DNA of 64,000 nt, from assembly GCF_900099775.1 (NCBI RefSeq), contig NZ_FMTM01000014.1:1-64000 (forward strand), written 5' to 3'. Within the stretch, counting starts at the first letter, position 1, and each line of letters opens with the position of its first letter. The translations under genes were made by a program, and so were the position numbers. Source of the stretch: Rhizobium mongolense subsp. loessense (GTDB taxonomy: Bacteria; Pseudomonadota; Alphaproteobacteria; Rhizobiales; Rhizobiaceae). Positions 1 to 9,229 of this stretch are shown here, in pieces. The notes beneath the pieces were generated by a model. The model had not been told where the DNA came from. It searched no databases and saw nothing but the letters and a program-made list of their open reading frames with translations.

Positions 1-176
1 TGGAGAAGTTCCCCGAGATGGAACATGACGATCCAAACTCGATCCGCCTTCCGGCCGGTCAATCCGGCGAGATCGTCTGGAAGTTTACCACCGGTGGCGA
101 GTTCAAGTTCGCCTGCCTGATCCCCGGTCACTACGAGGCCGGCATGCACGGCGACGTCACCGTCGCCGGAAAGTAA
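1..176 (+). CDS. Cupredoxin-family copper protein, C-terminal part (5' end outside window)
   Basis: The first 176 bases are open in one frame and end at a TAA, giving 58 codons of the C-terminus of a protein that begins before the window. The tail carries CLIPGHYEAGM, the Cys-x4-His-x4-Met spacing of type 1 copper ligands in small plastocyanin- or pseudoazurin-like proteins. Such proteins are normally periplasmic electron carriers or copper buffers. It is 22 bases from a CusF-like gene on the same strand, so the two probably form one copper-handling transcription unit. The N-terminus and any signal peptide cannot be seen. Confidence 0.85.
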   Translation, partial: EKFPEMEHDDPNSIRLPAGQSGEIVWKFTTGGEFKFACLIPGHYEAGMHGDVTVAGK

Positions 177-198
177 TCGAAACCAAGGAGACACAGAG

Positions 199-486
199 AT
201 GAAAACTGCAATGATCAAGATCGGCGTAGCGGCCCTGCTCTGCGCCAGCGCGGCCTTCGGCGCCTTCGCCGAGGAATTCACCAAGGGCGTCGTCAACAAG
301 GTCGACGCCAAGGCGAAGAAGGTCACCATCAAGCATGAAGACCTGAAGAGCCTCGACATGCCCGCGATGACCATGGTTTTTCGCGTTGAAGACCCTGCGT
401 TGCTGGAAAAGCTGAAAGAAGGTTCGAACATCGAGTTCGTGGCCCAACGCGTGAATGGCAAGCTGACAGTCACCGAGGTGAAGTAA
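199..486 (+). CDS. CusF-like periplasmic copper-binding protein
   Basis: A 95-residue protein with a signal peptide of about 24 residues (cut near AFA-EE). The mature part resembles the small OB-fold CusF family, which binds Cu(I) in the periplasm and passes it to efflux machinery. The motif is His46 followed by MPAMTM at 54-59, giving Met57 and Met59 as thioether ligands. The Trp that caps Cu(I) in E. coli CusF is a Met here. An AAGGAG ribosome site lies 9 bases before the ATG. It follows the cupredoxin gene and precedes a strong hairpin, so it is probably the last gene of its unit. Confidence 0.88.
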   Translation: MKTAMIKIGVAALLCASAAFGAFAEEFTKGVVNKVDAKAKKVTIKHEDLKSLDMPAMTMVFRVEDPALLEKLKEGSNIEFVAQRVNGKLTVTEVK

Positions 487-515
487 GCCAACCCACCGTC
501 GCTGAGGCGACTTTA

Positions 516-542
516 TACGCGGCCGTCGCTGGCGGCCGCGTA
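516..542 (+). terminator. Hairpin downstream of the CusF-like gene
   Basis: A perfect 10-bp inverted repeat (TACGCGGCCG, 7-base loop, CGGCCGCGTA) begins 30 bases after the CusF-like stop codon. The following bases (ccctcttcc) are only moderately T-rich, so it may be a factor-assisted terminator or an RNA-stabilising hairpin. Confidence 0.6.
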
Positions 543-619
543 CCCTCTTCCGCATCAAAGGTAACAGCGAGCGCTTCCGCCATAAAACCGGCAGGCGCAT
601 CGAATAGCCCCTGGTAACG

Positions 620-1981
620 ATGGCCATGAAATCTGCAATCGGCACTCATTGGGATGACGCGCGAGAAATTCGCTCGATCCTTTTGCGCTTTGTCGCCTTC
701 GCCATCCTTCTCGCCAACCTCTTGCTAGGCGGCAATGAAGGTGCCGAAAGGGCGCATTTAATCGTCGTCGTCAGCTATCTCGTCATCAGCATCGCTTCCG
801 TCGCGACAGCGCGATTCCTTCCTGATCGCGCTTGGCTGAAAACGCTGTTTGTCGTGCTCGACGCCTTGCTGGTCGTCTTAATTCTATATGGGCACATCCT
901 TGGCGGACCGGTTACCGAGAACCACAATTTGACGACTACCAGCTTGGTGGTGGCATTTATCCTGCTCAACCATGTCGGCCTCAAGCTGGATCGGCGGCTG
1001 GTCCTTATCTTCTCCAGCCTCGTCCTCGTTTCCTGGATGACCATGCTGGCTATCACCGCTGCGAGACATGATACGGCTGACACGGTGTCGTTGATCGCAT
1101 CATTCTTCAATCAGGACCTGGGTCTCACGGTCAGCTTTGGCTTTACCGCCTTTGCAATCTATCTTCTCGCGAAGGACAATGACCGGACGCGCATGGAGGC
1201 GCTGCGAGCGGATGAGCGACGTCTCAACCTTTCGCGTTTCTTCTCGCCGCTCGTGGTCGCCGACCTTGAGGAAGGCAGCTCGGCGCTCGATCTCGAACGT
1301 CGCAACGCGGCGATCATGTTTGTTGATCTGCGTGATTTCACGAGCTTTGCCGAGACTGCGCCAGCACGCGAACTGGCCCGTGTGCTGGGGGAATATCGGC
1401 ACCTTGTTTCCGGCACCATTTTTGAGCATGGCGGGACCGTTGATAAGTTTATCGGCGACGGGGTCATGGTGGTCTTCGGCCAGCCCTCCCCCACAGAAGA
1501 CGATGCGGACCGTGCCTTGGCGTGCGCTCTCGACCTCGTCGATGCGCTCAGCGATTGGAAGAACCACAGCGTGCGCAATGGCTATTCTGCCCTCAACGCA
1601 GGTATTGGCTTGCACTACGGCACGGTCGTCGGCGGCGTTCTGGACAGCGGATGCCATAACGAGTTCACCGTGATCGGTGATGCGGTTAACGTCGCCCAGC
1701 GCCTGGAGTCTCTGGCCAAATCATTCGATGCGCCGCTCGTCGTATCGTCAGCTCTGATGGCCCAACTGCGTAAACCAGTTCCGACCGCGCTCTGGATACC
1801 GCAGAGTTCGGTTGTTCTGCCGGGGCGTCGACTTCCAATAGATGTGTGGTATTTGCGCCGAGAAGCGGGCCCTGCACTCGCTGAGGATAACTTGCGCTAC
1901 GAGACAGGGGGCATGCAGACCGCCCTCCAAAGGTCGTCCTTCCAGTCATCGCCTCCCGGGCCTGATTTGTGCACCGGATAG
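620..1981 (+). CDS. Membrane-anchored class III adenylate/guanylate cyclase
   Basis: A 453-residue protein. The first ~190 residues hold about six hydrophobic segments. The C-terminal half is a class III nucleotide cyclase domain making cAMP (possibly cGMP) from the nucleoside triphosphate. Metal-binding aspartates are visible in FVDLRDF (Asp236) and FIGDG (Asp280), and the VIGDAVNVAQRLES segment near 355 matches the conserved catalytic-site motif. Rhizobia typically encode many such cyclases with varied sensor regions; here the membrane domain is presumably the sensor, ligand unknown. The chosen ATG has a weak ribosome site; an in-frame ATG at 626 is an alternative. Its 3' end overlaps a convergent ORF by 85 bases. 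Confidence 0.88.
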   Translation: MAMKSAIGTHWDDAREIRSILLRFVAFAILLANLLLGGNEGAERAHLIVVVSYLVISIASVATARFLPDRAWLKTLFVVLDALLVVLILYGHILGGPVTENHNLTTTSLVVAFILLNHVGLKLDRRLVLIFSSLVLVSWMTMLAITAARHDTADTVSLIASFFNQDLGLTVSFGFTAFAIYLLAKDNDRTRMEALRADERRLNLSRFFSPLVVADLEEGSSALDLERRNAAIMFVDLRDFTSFAETAPARELARVLGEYRHLVSGTIFEHGGTVDKFIGDGVMVVFGQPSPTEDDADRALACALDLVDALSDWKNHSVRNGYSALNAGIGLHYGTVVGGVLDSGCHNEFTVIGDAVNVAQRLESLAKSFDAPLVVSSALMAQLRKPVPTALWIPQSSVVLPGRRLPIDVWYLRREAGPALAEDNLRYETGGMQTALQRSSFQSSPPGPDLCTG

Positions 1982-2262
1982 TCGATGCCTCGGACGGATA
2001 CCTTCGCTGGATCGTCACATTTAACGAATGCTCGATGCTTTCCCGGGTCGCGGTAACCGGCACCCGCTGCATTGCCTCGTGAAAGCGATATGAGGACATC
2101 GAAATCGTATCCAGCTCGCTCTGCGGTGTGGTTGCTTATAAGGCCAAGGCTGACAACGGTGTCGTCGTCGAAATGCGCCGTATGAAAAATCAATGGTTCC
2201 GTTGCCTTCGCACTAGAAACGAACGATAGCCCGGCGGCAAATGCGGTCAGATACCAACGCAT
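1897..2262 (-). CDS. Hypothetical secreted protein, 121 aa
   Basis: The N-terminus (MRWYLTAFAAGLSFVSSAKA) is a clear Sec-type signal peptide, and the mature ~100 residues are acidic/polar and compact with two Cys. I do not recognise the family. It converges on the adenylate cyclase gene and overlaps its 3' end by 85 bases on the opposite strand, so part of this ORF could be fortuitous. The signal peptide lies outside the overlap, which argues for a real gene. Confidence is moderate. Confidence 0.5.
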   Translation of the reverse strand: MRWYLTAFAAGLSFVSSAKATEPLIFHTAHFDDDTVVSLGLISNHTAERAGYDFDVLISLSRGNAAGAGYRDPGKHRAFVKCDDPAKVSVRGIDYPVHKSGPGGDDWKDDLWRAVCMPPVS

Positions 2263-2353
2263 TCACCCCTCCCGTGGTTCATGCGAATGCCAGATCATAT
2301 CACTTCAACGGTCGGGCTGCTATCAGTTCCCAGAGATCAGATGCGGCTATCGG

Positions 2354-2740
2354 CTACACAATACGCAATGCATCGTCATCCGAATGGCGCCCAAGAAGTG
2401 CCGCGAGTACGGCAGCATCTTCTGATGGCGAGGCCAGCGCCTTGCCCGAGGTCCGGTGTCACTGCATGGGCAGCATCACCGAGACGAGAACGGCCAAGTC
2501 CTCGAAAGAAGGAGGGCATTGGATCGACATCAATGATGTCGGAAACTAGTGATTCCGCCGGCGTTGCGTCCAACATCTCCGGTAAGGGATCATGAGTATC
2601 CGAAAAAATGGCCTGAAGCGCGGAAAGTCCGATGCCCGACAGCGCGGGATCGGCAATCGTGTCTGCATTGGAGCAGGCAAACCAGTACACCCGGTCGCCA
2701 GGGATTGCCGCAAGGTTGCCTGCTTCGAAGTTGCAGGATG
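2354..2740 (-). pseudogene. Remnant of an FAD-dependent aromatic-ring monooxygenase
   Basis: Reading on the minus strand from about 2720, one frame encodes GDRVYWFACSNAD and then RLGDAAHAVTPDLGQGAGLA. The latter is the second FAD-binding motif (GDAAH) of the PheA/TfdB/UbiH-type flavin hydroxylases. The expected continuation (EDAAVLAALLGRHS) is present but one frame over, so a frameshift sits near 2420-2426; the shifted frame stops at 2354. The N-terminal two-thirds, including the dinucleotide-binding GxGxxG motif, is absent. It is a truncated, frameshifted fossil directly downstream of the copper ATPase operon. Confidence 0.75.
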
Positions 2741-2812
2741 ATGCGGGTCGGCATCGTTCGTCTGCGCGGGGGCGAGACCAGCTTCGCCGACCGCAATCAG
2801 CGCGGTCAGCAT
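2546..2812 (-). CDS. Truncated small secreted ORF coupled to copA, running into the monooxygenase remnant
   Basis: The ATG lies 33 bases after the copper ATPase stop, preceded by an AAAGGCGG ribosome-like site. The first ~25 residues (MLTALIAVGEAGLAPAQ) look like a signal peptide followed by a His-containing segment (DADPHHP), as expected for a small periplasmic protein of a copper operon. After roughly residue 33 the reading frame crosses into the monooxygenase remnant out of frame, so the C-terminus is probably not native. I read it as a gene whose 3' part was lost by the rearrangement that left the monooxygenase fragment. Confidence 0.35.
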   Translation of the reverse strand: MLTALIAVGEAGLAPAQTNDADPHHPATSKQATLRQSLATGCTGLPAPMQTRLPIPRCRASDFPRFRPFFRILMIPYRRCWTQRRRNH

Positions 2813-2844
2813 GGCCGCCTTTGGTTTTCTTCTTCCACCTGCGC

Positions 2845-5056
<2,212 letters not shown>

Positions 5057-5064
<8 letters not shown>

Positions 5065-5734
5065 GAACCGCTCCTCCTCGATGGCTTCCGGCGGCATCCG
5101 TTCCGCGGCCGAGCCTTGGGATGAAGCGGGGAACGGCCTTGGCATAGGCGTCCCATTTAGGTCCAAACTCGGCCCGCGACGCCTCTTCCTCGCGCTTTGC
5201 AAGGCGAATATAAACCCATACCAGCGCGGAGAACATGATGAGAGTCAGGAGAGTCGGCCATTGCAGCAGGAATCCGGTCATGATGACGACAAACGCGTCG
5301 TATTGCGGGTGCCGGACGCGGGCGTAAGGCCCCGTCGTCGCCAGACGGTGGTCGCGCTGGGCGGCATAGAGCACATGCCAGCTTAAGGCCAGCAGCCAGA
5401 AGCCGGCGACGATCAGGACGTTGCTCACGAGATGGAATGGCCCGAAATGCGGGTTGACGCGCCAGCCGAACATCATTTCCAGAAGGTGGCCGGCGTCGTG
5501 GGACCAGAAGTCGACGCCTGGAAACTGTCGGCCGAGCCAGCCGGACAGCAGATAGATGGTCAGTGGGAAGCCGTACATCTCCGTGAAGAGCGCCACGACG
5601 AAGGCGGAGAACGCTCCGAGCGATCGCCAGTCGCGCTTGGTCTCGAGCCTGGTGAAGCTCGCGGCGAAGACGATGAACACCACGGAGTTGATGATCACGA
5701 GACTCCAGAGTCCATAGGCGGGAGTGTTAGACAT
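5057..5734 (-). CDS. Isoprenylcysteine carboxyl methyltransferase (ICMT)-family membrane protein
   Basis: A 225-residue integral membrane protein with about five hydrophobic segments. The C-terminal part contains TTGPYARVRHPQYDAFV, the S-adenosylmethionine/lipid-binding signature of the ICMT and phospholipid-methyltransferase families. The substrate in bacteria is generally unknown; its place between a DUF2933 protein and a copper ATPase suggests a role in copper tolerance, perhaps membrane or protein modification. It overlaps both neighbours by 8 bases, so the three are tightly coupled. Confidence 0.88.
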
Positions 5735-5990
5735 CGTCTTTCTCCTTCGGCTTGTGCGGCGTCATGCGCGCATCGTGGTCCGAATGATCATGACCGGAGT
5801 GGGCGCCGTGTCCGTGATGCATGAACATATGCATGAGCGGACAGGCCAGGATGAGAAGCCAGGGCAGGACACCGAGGACGTGTACGCGGTGCTCGTAGGC
5901 GATGAGCCCTGCCGCGATGACGGCGAAGGCGATGAAGACAGTTCGGCTGTACGTGCTCCATGCCGACGGGAAGGAATGGTTCTGATCCAT
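5727..5990 (-). CDS. DUF2933-type small membrane protein
   Basis: An 87-residue protein with two hydrophobic segments and a His/Met-rich linker and tail (PLMHMFMHHGHGAHSGHDHSD). This composition and layout match the DUF2933 family, often found in heavy-metal resistance operons, with no assigned biochemistry. The His/Met cluster is a plausible Cu or Ag binding site. It overlaps the downstream methyltransferase gene and follows the multicopper oxidase gene. Confidence 0.82.
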   Translation of the reverse strand: MDQNHSFPSAWSTYSRTVFIAFAVIAAGLIAYEHRVHVLGVLPWLLILACPLMHMFMHHGHGAHSGHDHSDHDARMTPHKPKEKDDV

Positions 5991-6047
5991 GAGGATGCCT
6001 CGATTCCATAGAGTTGCAGAAGGGGCTTCGCGGTCTCGGAGATCGCG

Positions 6048-7526
6048 TCAGCCCATGCCGTCGTAGGTGACGTAGGCCATCATGCCCGTCGCCATGTGGT
6101 AGAGGTGATGGCAGTGAAGCGGCCAGCGGCCGGGATTGTCGGCATCGAAGGCCACGGTGACGCTCGCCATCGGCGGCACCAGGACCGTGTCTCGCACGGC
6201 GCCCGCAAGCGGCGTCCCGTTGATGGCGGTTATCTGGAAATGATGGCCGTGCAGATGCATCGGGTGCGCCATCATCGACATGTTGCGGATGGCGACCTCG
6301 ATCCGCTCGCCCCGCTTCACCACGAGACCGTCCGCGCCGTCGATGCCCCAGCTATAGGCGGCCATGTCGCCGGTCAGCGAGAGCCCGAAGCGGCGGTCCG
6401 CCGCACGGTACGCCAGGGGGCTGACGGGGCGCAGCCGCTGCTCGAGTTCGAGCCCGAGAACCGGCCCCTTCGTTTCGCCCGCAACCGGAATCCCGCGAAC
6501 GTCCGCCCCAGCGGTGGCCAGGACGACGCCCGTGCGTTCCGCAGCGCCTTCGCGAAGCGCGAGAACGGGAAAGGCGCCGCCCTCCTTCGGCAGGCTCAGG
6601 CGGATGTCGAGGCGTTGGCCCATGGCGACGGGGAAGGACGTCCCGGTGACAGCCTGCACGCCTTGTCCGTCGACGGCGACCAGTTCTCCGGAAAGGCGGC
6701 CGGTGTCGATGGTGAAGACGGTCGCCGTCGCGCCGTTGATGATGCGCAGACGGACGCGGCCGCCTTTGTCGACCCTAACGACTTCGGGATCGTCGAGCGT
6801 GCGGTCGTTGGCGAGATAGGCGTCGTAGTCGATGTCGTTGAGGTCCATGGCGGACGTTCCCGGCATTGCCATACCGGACATGTCGTTGGCGGGCATCACG
6901 TGCTGCATGCCGGCCATGCCCTGCATCGAGCCGTGGTCCATCGGCATGGCGCCGGGTGCGACATTTCCCTTCAGCTTCGCCAGCAGTTCCTCCGCCGGCA
7001 GGAAGGAGAAGTCGTGCAGCAGGACGACGACCTCCTGCTCGTCCCGCTTCAGGTCGTCCGCGGTCCGCACGATGAGCGGGGCGGCGAGCAGGTTCTGCTC
7101 CTGCAGTGTATGCGCGTGCATCCAGTGCGTGCCGCCCGCGCCGACCGGAAAGGTGTAGCGGCGGGTTTCGGTCGGCTGCAGAAGCGCGGCCGGATTGTCG
7201 GGCACGCCGTCGGCCGCCCAGGGCGGCGTCAGACCGTGCCAGTGGATCAGCGTCGGCTCGTCGATGACGCTCGATAGAGCAACATCGAATTCGGTTCCGG
7301 CCTCCAGCGTCAGTCCCGATTTGCCATCGGGCTGGATGAGCCCGAAGACGCGGGCGGATCTGCGGTTGATGTTAATGGTTCGATAGCCGACGGACAGGGC
7401 ACGCGGCGAAGCCGGGGGCTTAGCGGCGTTGTCCTGCGACCAGGCGCGGATCGGATGAAGGGCGGCCGATGTGCCGAGCGCTGCTGCGCCGACCATCAGG
7501 CCGTTGAGAAAGTCACGACGTTTCAT
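6048..7526 (-). CDS. Periplasmic multicopper oxidase (CueO/CopA-type)
   Basis: A 492-residue multicopper oxidase likely to oxidise Cu(I) to less toxic Cu(II) in the periplasm. It begins with a Tat-type signal (MKRRDFLNGLMVGAAALGTS). Trinuclear-cluster ligands are visible as HWHG (95-98) and HWMHAH (134-139). The C-terminal HPMHLHGHHF and HCHHLYHMATGM (from about 471) supply the remaining type 1, 2 and 3 ligands. A Met-rich insert (HGSMQGMAGMQHVMP) in the middle domain resembles the Met-rich copper-binding region of CueO. The ATG at 7526 was preferred because it starts the twin-arginine signal and has an AAGGA site 10 bases upstream. Confidence 0.95.
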   Translation of the reverse strand: MKRRDFLNGLMVGAAALGTSAALHPIRAWSQDNAAKPPASPRALSVGYRTININRRSARVFGLIQPDGKSGLTLEAGTEFDVALSSVIDEPTLIHWHGLTPPWAADGVPDNPAALLQPTETRRYTFPVGAGGTHWMHAHTLQEQNLLAAPLIVRTADDLKRDEQEVVVLLHDFSFLPAEELLAKLKGNVAPGAMPMDHGSMQGMAGMQHVMPANDMSGMAMPGTSAMDLNDIDYDAYLANDRTLDDPEVVRVDKGGRVRLRIINGATATVFTIDTGRLSGELVAVDGQGVQAVTGTSFPVAMGQRLDIRLSLPKEGGAFPVLALREGAAERTGVVLATAGADVRGIPVAGETKGPVLGLELEQRLRPVSPLAYRAADRRFGLSLTGDMAAYSWGIDGADGLVVKRGERIEVAIRNMSMMAHPMHLHGHHFQITAINGTPLAGAVRDTVLVPPMASVTVAFDADNPGRWPLHCHHLYHMATGMMAYVTYDGMG

Positions 7527-7638
7527 TGTGGTGCGGTCCTTGGTTCCGGGTCGGCATAGCCGACTATTGGTCTTGGGCATTTAGGAGGAAGCCCGTGGAA
7601 GCGACCAGAAGCCGCAACGAATGCGGCTTCCAGTATCC

Positions 7639-8010
7639 TCAGACCGGAAGACGAGGAGGACCGAGCGTGGGCGGGAGCGCCACACCGCTGCGGGTCTGCT
7701 CGCCCCATGCGAAACGAAGGAAGGAGCTTATGGCTGCGGGAGCTTCCGTCCTGTCCATGCTGGTCAGAACGATGCAGAATCCGCACGGGGCGGCGCAGCA
7801 GGCCTTGTGATCAGGAGTGTGAAGACCGCCTTGAAGCGAGACGTCGTCTGTCAGGGCTGACGATTGCTCGAAGCCGGATTGTCCGTGTCCCGAATGTTCA
7901 TGGCACTGCATCGCCTGCGCGCTGGCCGCGGGCGCGAGGAGAAGCGCAAGTGCGACCAAGATGGTCAGCATTGCGTTCACCCATGCGAACTTGCGACGGT
8001 CGGCGACCAT
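7639..8010 (-). CDS. Cys/His-rich small exported protein (DUF2946-like), copper operon
   Basis: A 123-residue protein with an N-terminal hydrophobic signal or anchor (about 10-33), a His-containing segment (QCHEHSGHGQSG) and a Cys cluster (HKACCAAPCGFC). It ends in a Pro-rich tail (GVALPPTLGPPRLPV). The layout resembles DUF2946-type proteins found beside copper genes; no activity is known. The Cys and His clusters suggest metal binding. It sits 112 bases before the multicopper oxidase and 23 bases after the DUF5676 gene in the same orientation. A GGAG site precedes the ATG. Confidence 0.7.
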   Translation of the reverse strand: MVADRRKFAWVNAMLTILVALALLLAPAASAQAMQCHEHSGHGQSGFEQSSALTDDVSLQGGLHTPDHKACCAAPCGFCIVLTSMDRTEAPAAISSFLRFAWGEQTRSGVALPPTLGPPRLPV

Positions 8011-8033
8011 GTGCGCGGCTCCGTTCCCCCTGC

Positions 8034-8339
8034 TCAGCCGAAGCGCCGGCTGACGAAGTTGAAGATCGCAGCGATCAATGTTCCTGCATATCCGCCGAAG
8101 ACGATGCTTTGAAGGAGGCCTAGCGCCACGCTTCGAAGATCAAAGCCCGTCAGGCCGAGATAGAACTGCAGCCATGGCCTATGAAGGCCCCATTCGGGAG
8201 CGACCAAGCCGAGCAGCATGCACAGCAGGAACGAGATGGCCGCGAAGGCGGCAAGTGTTACGCCAAGGATCGGGACGGAGACATGCGCCGGCATCGCTGG
8301 AGATGCTCCTGGATGGGACTGCAACGTTATGTTTGCCAT
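8034..8339 (-). CDS. DUF5676-type membrane protein, first gene of copper operon
   Basis: A 101-residue protein with two predicted membrane helices (about 20-45 and 68-92), similar to the DUF5676 family of small membrane proteins near metal-resistance genes. Function is unknown. The start at 8339 was chosen because GGAGGG lies 7 bases upstream; a longer form would begin at 8366. It is the promoter-proximal gene of the minus-strand copper operon and lies about 70 bases from an FNR/FixK-type box. Confidence 0.72.
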   Translation of the reverse strand: MANITLQSHPGASPAMPAHVSVPILGVTLAAFAAISFLLCMLLGLVAPEWGLHRPWLQFYLGLTGFDLRSVALGLLQSIVFGGYAGTLIAAIFNFVSRRFG

Positions 8340-8405
8340 TGAACGACCCTCCGTCGGTCCAGCCATGATAGTAGATCAGTATTGAGCCTTCAGTCGGCAA
8401 ATTCT

Positions 8406-8419
8406 TTGATTCAGGTCAA
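8406..8419 (-). promoter_or_regulatory. FNR/FixK-type anaerobox upstream of the copper operon
   Basis: On the minus strand the sequence is TTGACCTGAATCAA, matching the TTGAY-N4-RTCAA pattern recognised by FNR, FixK and FnrN. Its centre is at about 8412.5. A plausible -10 hexamer (AATACT, 8378-8383) would put the start point near 8371, about 41.5 bases from the centre, the class II activator position. The box is seen; its use is inferred. Confidence 0.5.
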
Positions 8420-8858
8420 CAACGCCGAAACGGACCCGATGAAGTCCGGGAGCACGATTGCTGTGGCCCGCGGTTCCACCGCATCTCCTACCAGGAAAGG
8501 TCTCGGAGACCATCAGCACTCGGCGCCAATGGGGCGGAAGTGCTGAAGCTCGCCCAAGTTACCGCTCAAACGCGAATGAAAGATCGGGATGAGGGACCAA
8601 GTTTTCTCTTTGAATGCGTCTGCACGTCGCCTGCGTCGATACCGGCCTCGCACGCGGTCGCCATTCTTTCTACTTCAGCGCAAACCGGGCCGGAAGCGGC
8701 CCCTGTTAAGATGTAATGCTCAAGTCTTCCAGCCTGGATCGACAAAGGCGATCGATCAGCTCCGTCAAGTGTTTACTTCTTTCTATCAGCCAGGCGAGTG
8801 CTTCTTCGCTGATTTGAAAGTTTTTCGACAAATCGGCTTTGTTTGCGGGGACGCGAGA
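8420..8858. other. Intergenic stretch, probably decayed DNA
   Basis: No intact gene is supported here. On the minus strand, 8706-8858 is open for about 50 codons ending in TAA and reads ISEEALAWLIERSKHL then TELIDRL, which looks like genuine amphipathic protein sequence. It has no in-frame ATG and is cut by a TGA upstream. It may be the C-terminal stump of a lost gene; I do not recognise the family. Confidence 0.4.
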
Positions 8859-8859
8859 T

Positions 8860-9190
8860 CACCGAGCCATGGCCCGTCGCCGGTCTGCTGGAGGCATTGC
8901 AGGTCGACAACCGCGCCGGCTTTAGGAGCCGTGCTTTCCAGAGGGGTGCCAGGATGGCGCCATCGCGATCGAATGGCGACCATCGGGTGCCCACGCTCCG
9001 GTGGCCATATCGAGCGTCTCATCGGCGCTCGGATGCGGAAGCACCACCTGCTGCCCGGCACCATGTTCGGCAACGCGCATGAGCGCGGCGAAGGCGATTC
9101 GAAGCGGCATTCGGCACTCACTTGCGCGACCTCGAGCGCTACATCGCCTTTGGCCCCGACGGCCTGGACATGTTTCTGGAACTTCGCTAG
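8860..9190 (+). mobile_element. Decayed Mu/Tn7 (TnsB)-type integrase-core transposase fragment
   Basis: Pieces of one protein are scattered over the three forward frames in the correct order. VDNRAGFRSRAFQRG lies near 8902-8946, DGAIAIEWRPSGA near 8950-8990, GGHIERLIGARMRKHHLLPG and TMFGNAHERGEGDSKRHSAL near 9000-9118, and LRDLERYIAFGPDG near 9121-9162. Together they match the rve catalytic core and adjoining region of Mu/TnsB-family DDE transposases (GGHIERLIG followed by HLLPGTTF is characteristic). At least three frameshifts and missing ends make it inactive. No terminal inverted repeats were recognised. Confidence 0.75.
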
Positions 9191-9194
9191 AGAT

Positions 9195-9213
9195 TGTAAT
9201 GTTATTACATATC
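9195..9213 (+). promoter_or_regulatory. Zur-like operator before the AztD gene
   Basis: TGTAAT-GTT-ATTACA (9195-9209) is a perfect 6-bp-arm inverted repeat, continuing to ATATC, 17-35 bases before the AztD start codon. The half site GTAATGTTAT resembles the zinc-uptake-regulator (Zur) boxes of alphaproteobacteria, and AztD genes are commonly Zur-controlled. The full two-arm Zur consensus is not met, so the assignment is tentative. Confidence 0.45.
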
Positions 9214-9229
9214 AGAAAAGGGATTTCCG

